DNA from: Pontiellaceae bacterium B1224 | GTDB lineage: Bacteria; Verrucomicrobiota; Kiritimatiellia; Kiritimatiellales; Pontiellaceae | Assembly (NCBI GenBank): GCA_029432815.1 | Contig: JAROBA010000009.1 | Coordinates: forward strand, 62,001-126,000 | DNA length: 64,000 nt | Direction of reading: 5' to 3' | Part shown: positions 34,761 through 43,781 of the stretch, piece after piece | Numbering within the stretch: position 1 is the first letter of the stretch | How the letters are laid out: every line of letters begins with the position of its first letter | Program-made: the position numbers and the translations under genes | Notes under the pieces: model-generated | Told to the model about the DNA's origin: nothing | Seen by the model: the letters and a program-made list of their open reading frames with translations, nothing else | The model's database searches: none

Positions 34761-36719
34761 TCAGTATCGCAGCTCGTAGAACAGGACGGTCTCGCTGCCG
34801 ATGGAATTGGTAACCGGCGAACTCACACCTGATTCCGCCATGCCCCATTGGCCGTATACGAGGTTTGCATTGGTCCACACATCGCACGCCGTTCCGCTTT
34901 CCCAGCTCAACACGACCTGACCGCCAGAAATGACGCCCATGGCAACGTCTCCGATCTCCTTGAGCACCGTGGGCGTTCCGAGCACATCGAACTCGCGGTA
35001 AGCAATCACATCATTCCCGCTTGCGCCATCGAGGTATTCATCGAAGTTGCTGAAAGTGATGGCCTTGACGCCGGTGGCAATCACATCGTTGCCGGCCTTG
35101 GGGGTCATATAGACAGCCGTCCAAGAATTGACCGGCGAGGTATTGGGCTCGTAGGTCCCGCTGCTGAGAAGCTCTGTGCTGTCGTCCATATAGGTTACGG
35201 TAACGTCATAGCCCTGATTGGCACGACCACCGGCTCCGGTGTTCCAGGCCGCATAGGTGTTGATGTTGGTGATGTCGTAACCCAGCGTGTTGACGGACGT
35301 ATCGAACGTGATCGTAAATGAATCTTCCGCTTCCAGCAGAACCTGATCGCCGTCGTTTGCAGAAGTACCGGTGGCACCATCATTGATATTGGCCCGCTGA
35401 TCGACGACAATCCCTCCGCTGTTGTCAACGAGGCTCAGGAACGAGGCCTGGTTCGTGTTGGCCAGATCGTCGGTGCTGTACGGCGTAAACGAAGCCGGGA
35501 AAGCATCCGTGGCCGTAGTCCCTGATTTCTGGGTAGAAATGTCCACCAGCCGCACCGGAACCACATCGATCACAAACGTGTTGGTTGCACTGAACCCGTT
35601 GGAGTCTACCACCACCACTTCGGATGTATAGGTGCCGACCGCCATATAGGTGTTAGAAACAACCACGCCGCTGTCCGAGTTTCCATCGCCGAACGTCCAT
35701 GAATAACTGGAGATCGATCCCTCACCGGAAGGTATACTTGCTGAAGCATCGAAAACCACTTCCAGCGGAACTTCCCCCGATGCGGGCGTTGCCGTTGCTA
35801 CGAGTTCCAGCGGTTGTAATTCAGCCGTAATCTCCACGGAATTGCTGGCGGTATTCCCCAGATCATCCATGATGGTAAGCCACGCGGTATAGGTATTGGT
35901 GGCCGCATAGGTGTTGGTGACCACCGCTCCACTGGCCGTATTGCCGTCACCGAAATCCCATGCATAGCTGACAATGGTTCCGCCGGAGATACTGTTGGTT
36001 CCATTAAACACCACTTCCAACGGAGCATAGCCGGAGCTCACAGAAGACTCGATAGCGGCTGCGGTTTCCGGCGGAGGGAGCGCACTGAGAGTTTCTCCGA
36101 CTACTGAGAACACCTGACTGAAAGCATAAAGACTGTTGTCCCCATTGTACGTAAGGTCGCCACCAAGATAGAGCGATTCATAATAGGCATAATCCGCCTC
36201 CGTGATGGTCAGGGTGCCATCGCTGGTTCCGCCACCGATCTTGTCGGCAAAATCAATAGATCCAACCCCGGCGTTATTGCCCGCATCAAAACTCGGTTTG
36301 GTACTGATAGAAGCCGCCCCTCCTCTAATCCTGAGAACCCCCGCAGCTCTATCGCGTCCGATAAAAAATGTACCGGTTAATGTAGACGTTAAAGATCCTG
36401 ACCGAAGATCTATTATGCCATTCCCTCCACTACCATTCCCGAGAAGCATAGCATGACTGCCTGCAAAGCTCACAGGGCCGCCATCAATGATCAGCGTAGA
36501 CACTTTCACATGACCTATCGTCACATTTTTAGTCGTCGAGGTGACCTCGACCGATCCGGCATTGGTAACCGTCAAGGTCACCGCGTTCTGCTGGTAATCC
36601 GGACCAATGATTGCCGTATCAATCACTGAATTCGTTGTATATGATGCCACAATGTTGGCCTGAACGGCTCCCGCGGCCATCACCAATCCCGCCATCAACA
36701 CCTTAATTTTTCGATTCAT
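34761..36719 (-). CDS. Exported protein with passenger repeats, two PKD domains and a GGRANQGY module
   Basis: 652 residues with a signal peptide ending VQA. Residues about 25-215 are paralogous to the 33958 protein (shared S-I-D-F-A-D-K-I-G-G-G and D-G-T-L-T-I-T). Two PKD domains follow (about 225-300 and 310-385), each with W-D/T-F-G-D-G-N. Then comes a roughly 190-residue module (about 390-590; A-W-N-T-G-A-G-G-R-A-N-Q-G-Y and R-E-F-D-V-L-G-T-P) also found in three other proteins of the window. The end is F-Y-E-L-R-Y without PEP-CTERM. It is transcribed divergently from the discoidin kinase gene, 186 bp away. A surface glycan-binding role is inferred. Confidence 0.82.
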   Translation of the reverse strand: MNRKIKVLMAGLVMAAGAVQANIVASYTTNSVIDTAIIGPDYQQNAVTLTVTNAGSVEVTSTTKNVTIGHVKVSTLIIDGGPVSFAGSHAMLLGNGSGGNGIIDLRSGSLTSTLTGTFFIGRDRAAGVLRIRGGAASISTKPSFDAGNNAGVGSIDFADKIGGGTSDGTLTITEADYAYYESLYLGGDLTYNGDNSLYAFSQVFSVVGETLSALPPPETAAAIESSVSSGYAPLEVVFNGTNSISGGTIVSYAWDFGDGNTASGAVVTNTYAATNTYTAWLTIMDDLGNTASNSVEITAELQPLELVATATPASGEVPLEVVFDASASIPSGEGSISSYSWTFGDGNSDSGVVVSNTYMAVGTYTSEVVVVDSNGFSATNTFVIDVVPVRLVDISTQKSGTTATDAFPASFTPYSTDDLANTNQASFLSLVDNSGGIVVDQRANINDGATGTSANDGDQVLLEAEDSFTITFDTSVNTLGYDITNINTYAAWNTGAGGRANQGYDVTVTYMDDSTELLSSGTYEPNTSPVNSWTAVYMTPKAGNDVIATGVKAITFSNFDEYLDGASGNDVIAYREFDVLGTPTVLKEIGDVAMGVISGGQVVLSWESGTACDVWTNANLVYGQWGMAESGVSSPVTNSIGSETVLFYELRY

Positions 36720-36905
36720 CCCTTTATCTCCATTTTATCCTATGTTCCGTTCACCGCCTGGCAAGTGAAGCCGACTCTTTTCCTATTTTTCACCTGTACA
36801 GCATGCCAGAACCAAAAATCCTGCCCATCCACCGTTTGGTAGATGCCAGCACGCCTGTTTTCCCGTACCATTTGCTGAATCATGAGTTCATGCTATAAGG
36901 ATGTT
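36720..36905. promoter_or_regulatory. Divergent promoter region of the first discoidin kinase
   Basis: This 186-bp region must hold promoters for the PKD gene (-) and the kinase gene (+). TTCAC and GTGAA form an imperfectly spaced inverted repeat near 36749-36768, a possible regulator site. No clear -35/-10 pair could be assigned with confidence. Confidence 0.4.
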
Positions 36906-38876
36906 ATGCGACGAATTGCAGTCATAGCCGTGTCATTGCTGCTGGGAGACCTGCCCCAGGCCTTGGCCGACCCGGGGAACGCCCATCTGGAAAAACGGTC
37001 CCTGCCGGAACTGGAACAGCGGTTGGCTGATACCGACGCCGAGCTAGAACAGCTCGCCAGCTATACTCTGCGCGGGGGCACCGGCTCGCTGGGCTATCGA
37101 TCAAAGACACATAACGATCCCAACGTACAGGAGTGGGTTAGAATCGAGCTGGGCGAAGAGGTTCCGGTCGAGCAGATCGTTTTGGTGCCGGCCCTGTGGC
37201 GGGCTGCCAACGACGGCCTTCTGGCCGAGGGATTCCCGACCGCGTTCCGCATTCTTGCGGGAACAGATCAGACGACCCATGTGGTGGCCTCCTTTTCCGA
37301 AGAAGACAGTTTATTGCCCCGCATCGCTCCGCTGGCGGCAACCTTTTCCCCCGTCCAGGCATCCTGGGTCGGAATCGAAACCACGACCCTTTCGCCCATG
37401 ATCCGCGGCGACCTGCACATCCTTGAGCTCTCCGAAGTCATGGTGTTCAGCGGACAGGAAAATCTGGCCCTCAACCGCCCCGTCAGCGCATCAAGCTTCG
37501 ACCGGAGCACCGGGAATCCAAGATTCCTGACCGACGGATTCACGCCCTATCTGATGGATGCCGCCCTGGGCCCTCAGAGCCAGACCAAGCTCATTCGGGT
37601 TGCGCAGCAAGCGCCGCCGCCCTATCTTGAAATTGATCTTCAAACCCCCGGCCCGGTCAACCAGATCAACCTGCACACGGCCGACGTGGCCCTCTCCATC
37701 CCGATGCAGCGTCTGAGCACCTGGGCGGTACCCCGCCATGTCCGCATCACCGGAGCCAACCGCACCGACTTTTCGGATGAAACGGTCCTGTGCGAATACC
37801 GACAGGAATCGCTCTACGACAACGGCCCCATCATCATGCGCCGCTTCCCGGAAATCACCTGCCGCTATATCCGCATTGCAATCCTTGATCCCCGTCCGAT
37901 CGTTTCAGACCAGGAAACGGTACATGAGATCGCTTTCACGGAAATCGAAGTGTTCTCCGGCGGGCTGAATATGGCGCGTGGTGCGCCGGTCACCCACAGC
38001 CGCGGCCTGAAACCGTATGATCAGGCGCTGGCACGAATCACCGACGGGCTCAACTACTATGGAGAGATCCTGCCCATACGGGATTGGATGAACCAGTTGG
38101 CGCGCCGTCACGACCTTGAAACCGGACGCCCCCTCATTGTTGCCGAGATGAATGTCCGCTATACGCGCCAAAAAACCAACCTGCACCGTTTGGCCTGGCT
38201 CGCGGCCATACTCGGGGTTGGCATTGCCTTCGCCATCCTGGTCGAACGCTTCATCCACCTGCGCCAGCTCACCCGGATGAAAGAGCAGTTTGCCGCCGAC
38301 CTGCACGACGAACTGGGTGCCAACCTGCATACCATCGGGCTGCTGAGCGACCTCGCCGAGGAAACGCGCGAAAACCCGGAGGAGCAAAACGAATATCTTC
38401 ATCGCATCCGAACCGTGACGGAGCGATCCGGAAAGGCCATGCGCAATGTGGTCGACCTGCATGAGTCCAGCGACCTGTTTGTGGGATTAAGAGCGGACAT
38501 GCAGCGGGCGGCGGAACGCATCGTCACCCGGTTGGAACACGATCTTGCAATCGAGGGAGAGGAACTCCTTTCCCGGCTGAAGCCGCGCCAACGGATCGGT
38601 CTGTTTCTTTTCTACAAGGAATGCCTGATCAACATCTGCCGCCATTCCGGTGCCACCCGGCTCAGTACCCGCCTGACAGCCAGTCCTGAAGAAGTCCGCC
38701 TGCTGATCACCGACAATGGTCGGGGATTGCCGGATTCCATGCAAAACGGAATTCCTCCATCACTCAAACGCCGGGCAAAACTGCTCAGGGCAAAACTGAC
38801 CGTCGAAAGTCCCGCGGAAGGGGGAACACGCATCACGTTAACACTCAAACCCCGAAAATTAGGATTTATCAAATGA
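36906..38876 (+). CDS. Sensor histidine kinase with discoidin-like sensor domains (copy 1)
   Basis: The ATG at 36906 follows AAGGA and begins a signal peptide (M-R-R-I-A-V...). The 656-residue protein has two discoidin/F5-8C-like beta-sandwich domains predicted outside the membrane (about 55-183 and 186-352). Each ends with an E-V-M-V-F-S-G or E-I-E-V-F-S-G strand, a hallmark of such domains. A single membrane helix (428-450) leads to a HisKA_3 domain with F-A-A-D-L-H-D-E-L-G (His467) and a HATPase domain (N-I-C-R-H-S-G-A, D-N-G-R-G-L-P). This is the NarX/DegS class that signals to LuxR-type regulators. Discoidin domains often bind glycans, so polysaccharide sensing is inferred. The stop overlaps the regulator ATG (ATGA). 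Confidence 0.88.
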   Translation: MRRIAVIAVSLLLGDLPQALADPGNAHLEKRSLPELEQRLADTDAELEQLASYTLRGGTGSLGYRSKTHNDPNVQEWVRIELGEEVPVEQIVLVPALWRAANDGLLAEGFPTAFRILAGTDQTTHVVASFSEEDSLLPRIAPLAATFSPVQASWVGIETTTLSPMIRGDLHILELSEVMVFSGQENLALNRPVSASSFDRSTGNPRFLTDGFTPYLMDAALGPQSQTKLIRVAQQAPPPYLEIDLQTPGPVNQINLHTADVALSIPMQRLSTWAVPRHVRITGANRTDFSDETVLCEYRQESLYDNGPIIMRRFPEITCRYIRIAILDPRPIVSDQETVHEIAFTEIEVFSGGLNMARGAPVTHSRGLKPYDQALARITDGLNYYGEILPIRDWMNQLARRHDLETGRPLIVAEMNVRYTRQKTNLHRLAWLAAILGVGIAFAILVERFIHLRQLTRMKEQFAADLHDELGANLHTIGLLSDLAEETRENPEEQNEYLHRIRTVTERSGKAMRNVVDLHESSDLFVGLRADMQRAAERIVTRLEHDLAIEGEELLSRLKPRQRIGLFLFYKECLINICRHSGATRLSTRLTASPEEVRLLITDNGRGLPDSMQNGIPPSLKRRAKLLRAKLTVESPAEGGTRITLTLKPRKLGFIK

Positions 38877-39532
38877 ATATCAACGTCATGCTGGTGGAAG
38901 ACAGCCCGGAATACCGGGACGTCATAGAAATCGCCATAAATAAAGAAACGAACATGGTGTTATCGGGAACGTTCGGGGCGGCGGAAGTGGCGCTGCGGAG
39001 CCTGCAGGATCCTGTACAAAGCACTAAACCGGATATCATCCTGCTTGATCTGAACCTCCCCGGCATGTCCGGGCTTGATGCCATTCCCTGGATTGGAAAA
39101 TACGCCCCTGCCGCCAAAATCATCATCCTTACGCAGTCCAACCGGGAAGCCGACGTCTTGCAGGCGATCTCACAAGGAGCTTCCGGCTATCTGCTGAAAT
39201 CCTCCACCGTGAAGCAGATCAAGGAAGGCATCCGCAGTATCATGAACGGAAATGCCCTGTTAGACGGCGGCGTGGCCAGATACATCACAGATGCAATAAA
39301 AACAAAATCAGCAAAGGTTCCGCTTGAGAAACCACTCTCCGAACGGGAAATGGAAATCCTCACGTTACTCGGAGACGGACTGGTTAAGAAGGAAATCGCC
39401 AACCGGCTTGACATCAGCTTTGGCACTGTAGCTACCCACATCCGCCACATCTACGAAAAGCTCCATGTGGAAAACGCCCCCGCCGCCATCTCAAAAGCCT
39501 ACAAAAGCGGCATTCTCCCTTCCGGGGATTAG
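38873..39532 (+). CDS. NarL/LuxR-family response regulator (copy 1)
   Basis: 219 residues. The receiver domain has E9/D10, phospho-acceptor D59 in L-L-D-L-N-L-P-G, T-Q-S-N and K-S-S-T. The C-terminal LuxR helix-turn-helix (about 150-215) contains L-S-E-R-E-M-E-I-L and the recognition region F-G-T-V-A-T-H-I-R-H-I-Y-E-K-L. It is overlapped by 4 bp with the kinase and is clearly its partner. It is a close paralogue of the 50999 regulator. Confidence 0.93.
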   Translation: MNINVMLVEDSPEYRDVIEIAINKETNMVLSGTFGAAEVALRSLQDPVQSTKPDIILLDLNLPGMSGLDAIPWIGKYAPAAKIIILTQSNREADVLQAISQGASGYLLKSSTVKQIKEGIRSIMNGNALLDGGVARYITDAIKTKSAKVPLEKPLSEREMEILTLLGDGLVKKEIANRLDISFGTVATHIRHIYEKLHVENAPAAISKAYKSGILPSGD

Positions 39533-39963
39533 CACCTTTCACAAACCAGATGACTTTCCCCTACAGTAAGGACGAAACGGGCAATGCTTCATTGGCTGCG
39601 TCATAGATCCCACTAAGCCGAGCATATGGACTCATGCTTCCAGCTCTCTCTATAAACCTAGATCCGGGAATGAAAATGAAGGAAACGGTATTTTATCCAA
39701 TGATACCGGCATCAAACCCAAAACACGCTTCACACCCACAGGGTTCGTCTTGTTGTTTCATTCATGTTCACCGTTTTCACCACATCCACTGCGCTTTTAA
39801 ACCCTAGAGGTAGGCAACTACATCTGCGGGTTTAAAATCTTGTGGCTGCAGTAAACTTGGCCATTCCCGAATCTAGGATAAAAGCCGTTTTTTTGACCTG
39901 CTCGCAATGTGCAGGATTTATCGCACAGGCCACCACGTGGCCTATAAGGGCGCAGAAAAAACC
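39533..39963. other. Non-coding gap between converging genes
   Basis: This 431-bp stretch lies between the 3' ends of the regulator (+) and the SHD1 gene (-). No convincing gene is present. Its one clear feature is a long hairpin at 39795-39837. Confidence 0.6.
39795..39837. other. Long two-part hairpin in the convergent gap
   Basis: Outer arms TTTTAAACCC (39795-39804) and GGGTTTAAAA (39828-39837) pair perfectly. Inside, AGAGGTAG and CTACATCT pair at seven of eight positions around a GCAA tetraloop. The total is about 17 base pairs with one small internal bulge. It may end transcripts from both sides, though no T run follows, or it may be a small structured RNA or relic repeat. Confidence 0.5.
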
Positions 39964-41850
39964 TTATTCATTTCTCATCCAGTCCGGGCGATCCATCACG
40001 GTGGGCCGGGGCGGGGTAACACGCTCCCCTGCTCGATTAAAATGCCTGCTCACCGGGAGCCTTTTGAGCTCCGTCAGAATATCGAACAGAAAATTACTGG
40101 AGGTCTTATGCTGGATAATCTTTCCGCGCGAATCGGACATCGTAATCAAAAATCCACCATATTTCACACCGCGCATTGGAGCGGTGTCGCGGGTCGCCAT
40201 TCGATCCACCCGGACGGGTTCACCATAGAATTCGTGAGATTTATTATTCGAATCGTCCGGCGTAAACGTCGTTGACTCCCGAGCCAGCAAGACATAGTTA
40301 TCCCCGTCCACCTCTTCTCCAATCGCAAAATATTGAAGGGTGAGCGGATAGTTGTAGTCGCCGGTTCCTTTTTGCTTAATCTGCAAACCGAATGTGTACT
40401 CAAAGAGTTGCTGGTTAAGCACCGCCGACGACCAGGGCGGAGGATCCGGCGGTTCGATCTGTTTGCTTTTTTTAGTAAAATTGATATCGAAATCAGGAGG
40501 GGTTGCCAGATTGACATAGTGCTGATCGGCCTCGGAAAGCTGCGTGTAAGGAACCTTATGCTGCTTTCCGTTTTCTGTTTTAACAACCACATAGCTGGCC
40601 ATCTTCGTCATAAACTCAGCTTCAAATGTATTGTCATCTGCTGTGGTCCAGAGGCGCATGAGTTCCTCCTCAACCGGTTCTGCAGCCGGCGGTTCCGGCT
40701 CAACCGTGACGGCAGCAGCTCGGGGTTTACTCTTATAGTCGCGAAATACCGGGCCGTTTGTTACCGAGGCATCGCCGGGGTCCAGTCTGTACCAGATGTC
40801 CTCTGCCATGGTCAGCGTAGGCTCTTCCGTCTTGAACATGGGTAGCTTCGGGCCCAGTCGATAGGGGTTCGTTGGATACTCTTCGCCCTTCACTTCCACG
40901 ACCAGCATATAACAGGAAATGGCCCCGTTAACCTCTCCGAAGATCACATCCATATCCACCGGTTCGCCGGCTTTGAGGGTAATCCAATCCCCGATGACGG
41001 CATATTGGTTGCCCAGCACAAAGCGTCTTGAGTCCGAAGCATCCGACTGCCACAAAGAAGCGAACGCATCCTCATTGGCCCCGGGCCAGCAGGCGATCAG
41101 ATTAATCTTCCCGTCCACCCGCACCGCAAACAATTCATCTCCGTGCCCCCGGAACCGGAATGTAATGTCCTCGGGATAAACGAGCTTCCCTTTGTAGTGC
41201 AGCATAAAAAGACCCGCCGCAGTACCGGACTGGCCAAACGCTTCCGGCGCCAGGTTCGCAGGAAGCGGAGGAATCATGAAATGGGTAGTATACAGCTTTT
41301 TAGGTGCCCGGTAATATTTTGCCCAGACAGAAGGTTTCCAACCTCTCACCATAAACTCTTTGACGTCATGCCGGAACTCTTCCGTTGAATACGGATAAAG
41401 GCTCCCATCGCGGCGGCGCTTCATATCATAAAAAGTGCCTTCAAAATCGTTCCCGATACTCATGCCTCCGCCAAACGGAGTGACGTCACTCAAATCCGGC
41501 GTTAAATCGAATCCGGCATACCCACCACCGGTGCCAACCCCATCGCCGATCCCACTCATTTCCGGCAGATAAATCTCCGGCATATCGGCGCGCTGCACCT
41601 TAGTGACGATTCGTTCTGAAGATCTGGGCTTGGAATCTTTTTTTACCTTCACCTTCGGCTTTTTGAGTTTCATTTTCGGGCGTTCAACCGGCTTCGGCGG
41701 AACAAACTTTTTTTCCTCCTTATTCACCACATTGAAAACCACCAGCAATCCGGCCAGCATAAATACAGCCGCATGCACCACCAGACTGATGACCAATCCA
41801 CTGGGAGCTCCCTTATTAATCTTCTGACTCTTTTTACTTTGCTGCGTCAT
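39964..41850 (-). CDS. Membrane-anchored protein with TonB-like N-terminus, PA14-like and SHD1 domains
   Basis: 628 residues; AGGAG precedes the ATG. A single helix near residues 18-40 (L-V-I-S-L-V-V-H-A-A-V-F) is followed by a Pro/Lys-rich stretch (P-P-K-P-V-E-R-P-K-M-K-L-K-K-P), which is the layout of TonB-type energy couplers. The central region (about 130-330; F-E-G-T-F-Y-D-M-K ... F-R-G-H-G-D-E-L-F-A-V-R-V-D-G) resembles PA14-like lectin domains. Around 400-455 is an SHD1-type domain (L-W-T-T-A-D-D-N-T-F-E-A-E-F ... V-P-Y-T-Q-L-S-E-A-D). The C-terminal 150 residues are unrecognised. No ExbB/ExbD genes are adjacent, so a TonB role is uncertain. Confidence 0.7.
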   Translation of the reverse strand: MTQQSKKSQKINKGAPSGLVISLVVHAAVFMLAGLLVVFNVVNKEEKKFVPPKPVERPKMKLKKPKVKVKKDSKPRSSERIVTKVQRADMPEIYLPEMSGIGDGVGTGGGYAGFDLTPDLSDVTPFGGGMSIGNDFEGTFYDMKRRRDGSLYPYSTEEFRHDVKEFMVRGWKPSVWAKYYRAPKKLYTTHFMIPPLPANLAPEAFGQSGTAAGLFMLHYKGKLVYPEDITFRFRGHGDELFAVRVDGKINLIACWPGANEDAFASLWQSDASDSRRFVLGNQYAVIGDWITLKAGEPVDMDVIFGEVNGAISCYMLVVEVKGEEYPTNPYRLGPKLPMFKTEEPTLTMAEDIWYRLDPGDASVTNGPVFRDYKSKPRAAAVTVEPEPPAAEPVEEELMRLWTTADDNTFEAEFMTKMASYVVVKTENGKQHKVPYTQLSEADQHYVNLATPPDFDINFTKKSKQIEPPDPPPWSSAVLNQQLFEYTFGLQIKQKGTGDYNYPLTLQYFAIGEEVDGDNYVLLARESTTFTPDDSNNKSHEFYGEPVRVDRMATRDTAPMRGVKYGGFLITMSDSRGKIIQHKTSSNFLFDILTELKRLPVSRHFNRAGERVTPPRPTVMDRPDWMRNE

Positions 41851-42094
41851 CTCTACTCCTCGTCTGAAACAGGTTTAGTTTTTATACTTTCCGTGAAAAT
41901 GATTCACTGGATACCCGTCTAAGTCTGAATAAATAACGCTCCCACAACATCCGCTTGGACAGATTAAAGTCTGCCGAAAAGTTATATCTCATTGCCCGAA
42001 AGATGTCTAGTCCACCATTTGGCTGACACTCAGATTCTAAACCGGCTCCCGGCCTCACCAGAACAACCTTCCTGACGCCGGTATATTTTTCAAA

Positions 42095-43781
42095 TTACGG
42101 AAGCCAGCGTACACGGTAAAAACCGGCACTGTTCGTTGCGGGCATTGTCAGCTCCAGCGGAGACGTCTCCAGCGAAATAAAATTGGTTATGGTTTTCCAG
42201 AGACTGGAATTCATCAGGCTGGGGCTCCACTCCAGCAAATATTCCGCACCGACAACGCCGGAAAACTGGGTATAGAAAAACCCATTGGAAGCCATCGTTC
42301 CCCCCGCAACAAACGCCGGAATATATTCATCCCCCAACAGGGTCGGCGTACCGAAGATATCGAACTCGCGCCCGATCACGACGCCGTTTGCATTGGCATT
42401 ATGGGTGATATCGAATGTCACGGCTTTGACGCCCGAGCCAAGTACACGGCCGGGCGCATTTGTAAACGAAACGGTGGTCCAGTACGACGCCGGATTGTTC
42501 GGTTCCCAGTGCTCCGGCCCGGCCAGCGTGGCGGCTGAACCATCCATGAAAGTGAGGATGATTTCATAGCCCTGATTGGAGCGGCCGCCGCTGGCCGGAT
42601 TCCATCCGAAACACGTACGTATCCCGGTCAGGTCGTATCCCCGTCTATTCACCGACGTGTCAAAAGTTACAGTGATGGAGTTATCACTCATCATTCTGAC
42701 ATTACTGGTTTCTCCTGTATTGTCTGCATCCGTACCGACACTTCCATTAAACAGCTCAGCATGCTGGGTTGCGGCTTCATCGCCTCCTGTCGCTGAGCTT
42801 TCAAAATAGTGAGTTTGCGCTAAATCGCCGTCGCTGCATGCAGGAGCTGTATCTGCCTGGCTGGAGGAAACCTGATAATTTATATTGGGAACCTGCCCCA
42901 CATGCACAGAGTCCAGACTCATGGTTTTGGCCTCGGCATTGACCACCCGCAATGTATGAAGGCCTTTATCCAGGCTGTTGTGGCTATAAACCGTTTCCTG
43001 ATAGAGCGTACTGCCGCTGTAGCAGCTGACCGTCTGCCGGAACACGCCATCGATGTAGACATCAACATTGCCCATGTTGCTGGCTTTCATTGATTCGAAG
43101 GAGACGTCCGTACCATAGAACGTGATTTCAAACGCATCCCCGGCCGTAGTGGTGGTTTGAATATCACCATTGTAGCAGCTCGTAATTTCCTGCGTTGACC
43201 AGGAGCCGGTATAAACCACCCCTGCTGTATCGTTCAGATGCTCATAGCCATCGGTCTTCACAAAAGAAAAAGATTCCGGATGCTGATTGCGGTAGATGCT
43301 GCAGTCGACTGTTTCTCCTCCGGCAATGGAGTTATACAGCAGCCAGAAGCTTTGTTTGGTGGTTACATCGGTTCCGTTGACCGAACGAATCAAGTCATAT
43401 TGCTCGAATCCCTGCAGCTGCGCATAACTGCCATACGGAAGCGACTCGAAGAAAACTCCATTCAAATCCGGAGCTCCCAGCACCGACTGAATGGATCCAT
43501 CATAAATGCTGGAAATAAACCCGCCCATCAGAGGCTCGGCATCCGAGTTCGGAGACCGTCCTGCATCATAGCTGATGGGATCCGGTTCCGGAGCCCCCGG
43601 TTTTCCGAACTGGTCCATCGGGAAGTTCACAAAACCCAGTGCCAGTGCCGGGGAGTTTGTTGCAACGGTATAATCGTTGGATCCCGGATTAATAAACAGC
43701 GGATTGGCAATCACCGAATTTTCGTCGCTCGCCGTCCAGCTGAAAGAATTAACAGTTACATCATCGTCCCCGTTAAAAAAA
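42095..43781 (-). CDS. Distal part of frameshifted beta-helix gene: PDZ, binding domain and GGRANQGY module
   Basis: This is the continuation of the 43773-45683 reading frame after a one-base shift in a T7 run (43775-43781). The first residues (D-Y-T-V-A-T-N-S-P-A-L-A-L-G-F-V-N-F-P-M-D-Q-F-G) match the C-terminal helix segment of the neighbouring helix proteins, so the two halves are one ancestral gene. Then follow a PDZ-like domain (G-V-F-F-E-S-L ... I-R-S-V-N-G-T-D-V), a small carbohydrate-binding-like domain, the roughly 190-residue GGRANQGY module and a C-terminal end F-Y-R-V-R-W-L-P. There is no plausible independent start or ribosome site, so as written this part would not be made without frameshifting or slippage. 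Confidence 0.7.

Noticed and set aside
43775-43781. Programmed -1 ribosomal frameshift at the T7 run
   Set aside because: The shift needed is +1 (or loss of one T); the zero-frame codons do not fit the X-XXY-YYZ pattern of -1 sites, and no downstream pseudoknot was obvious.
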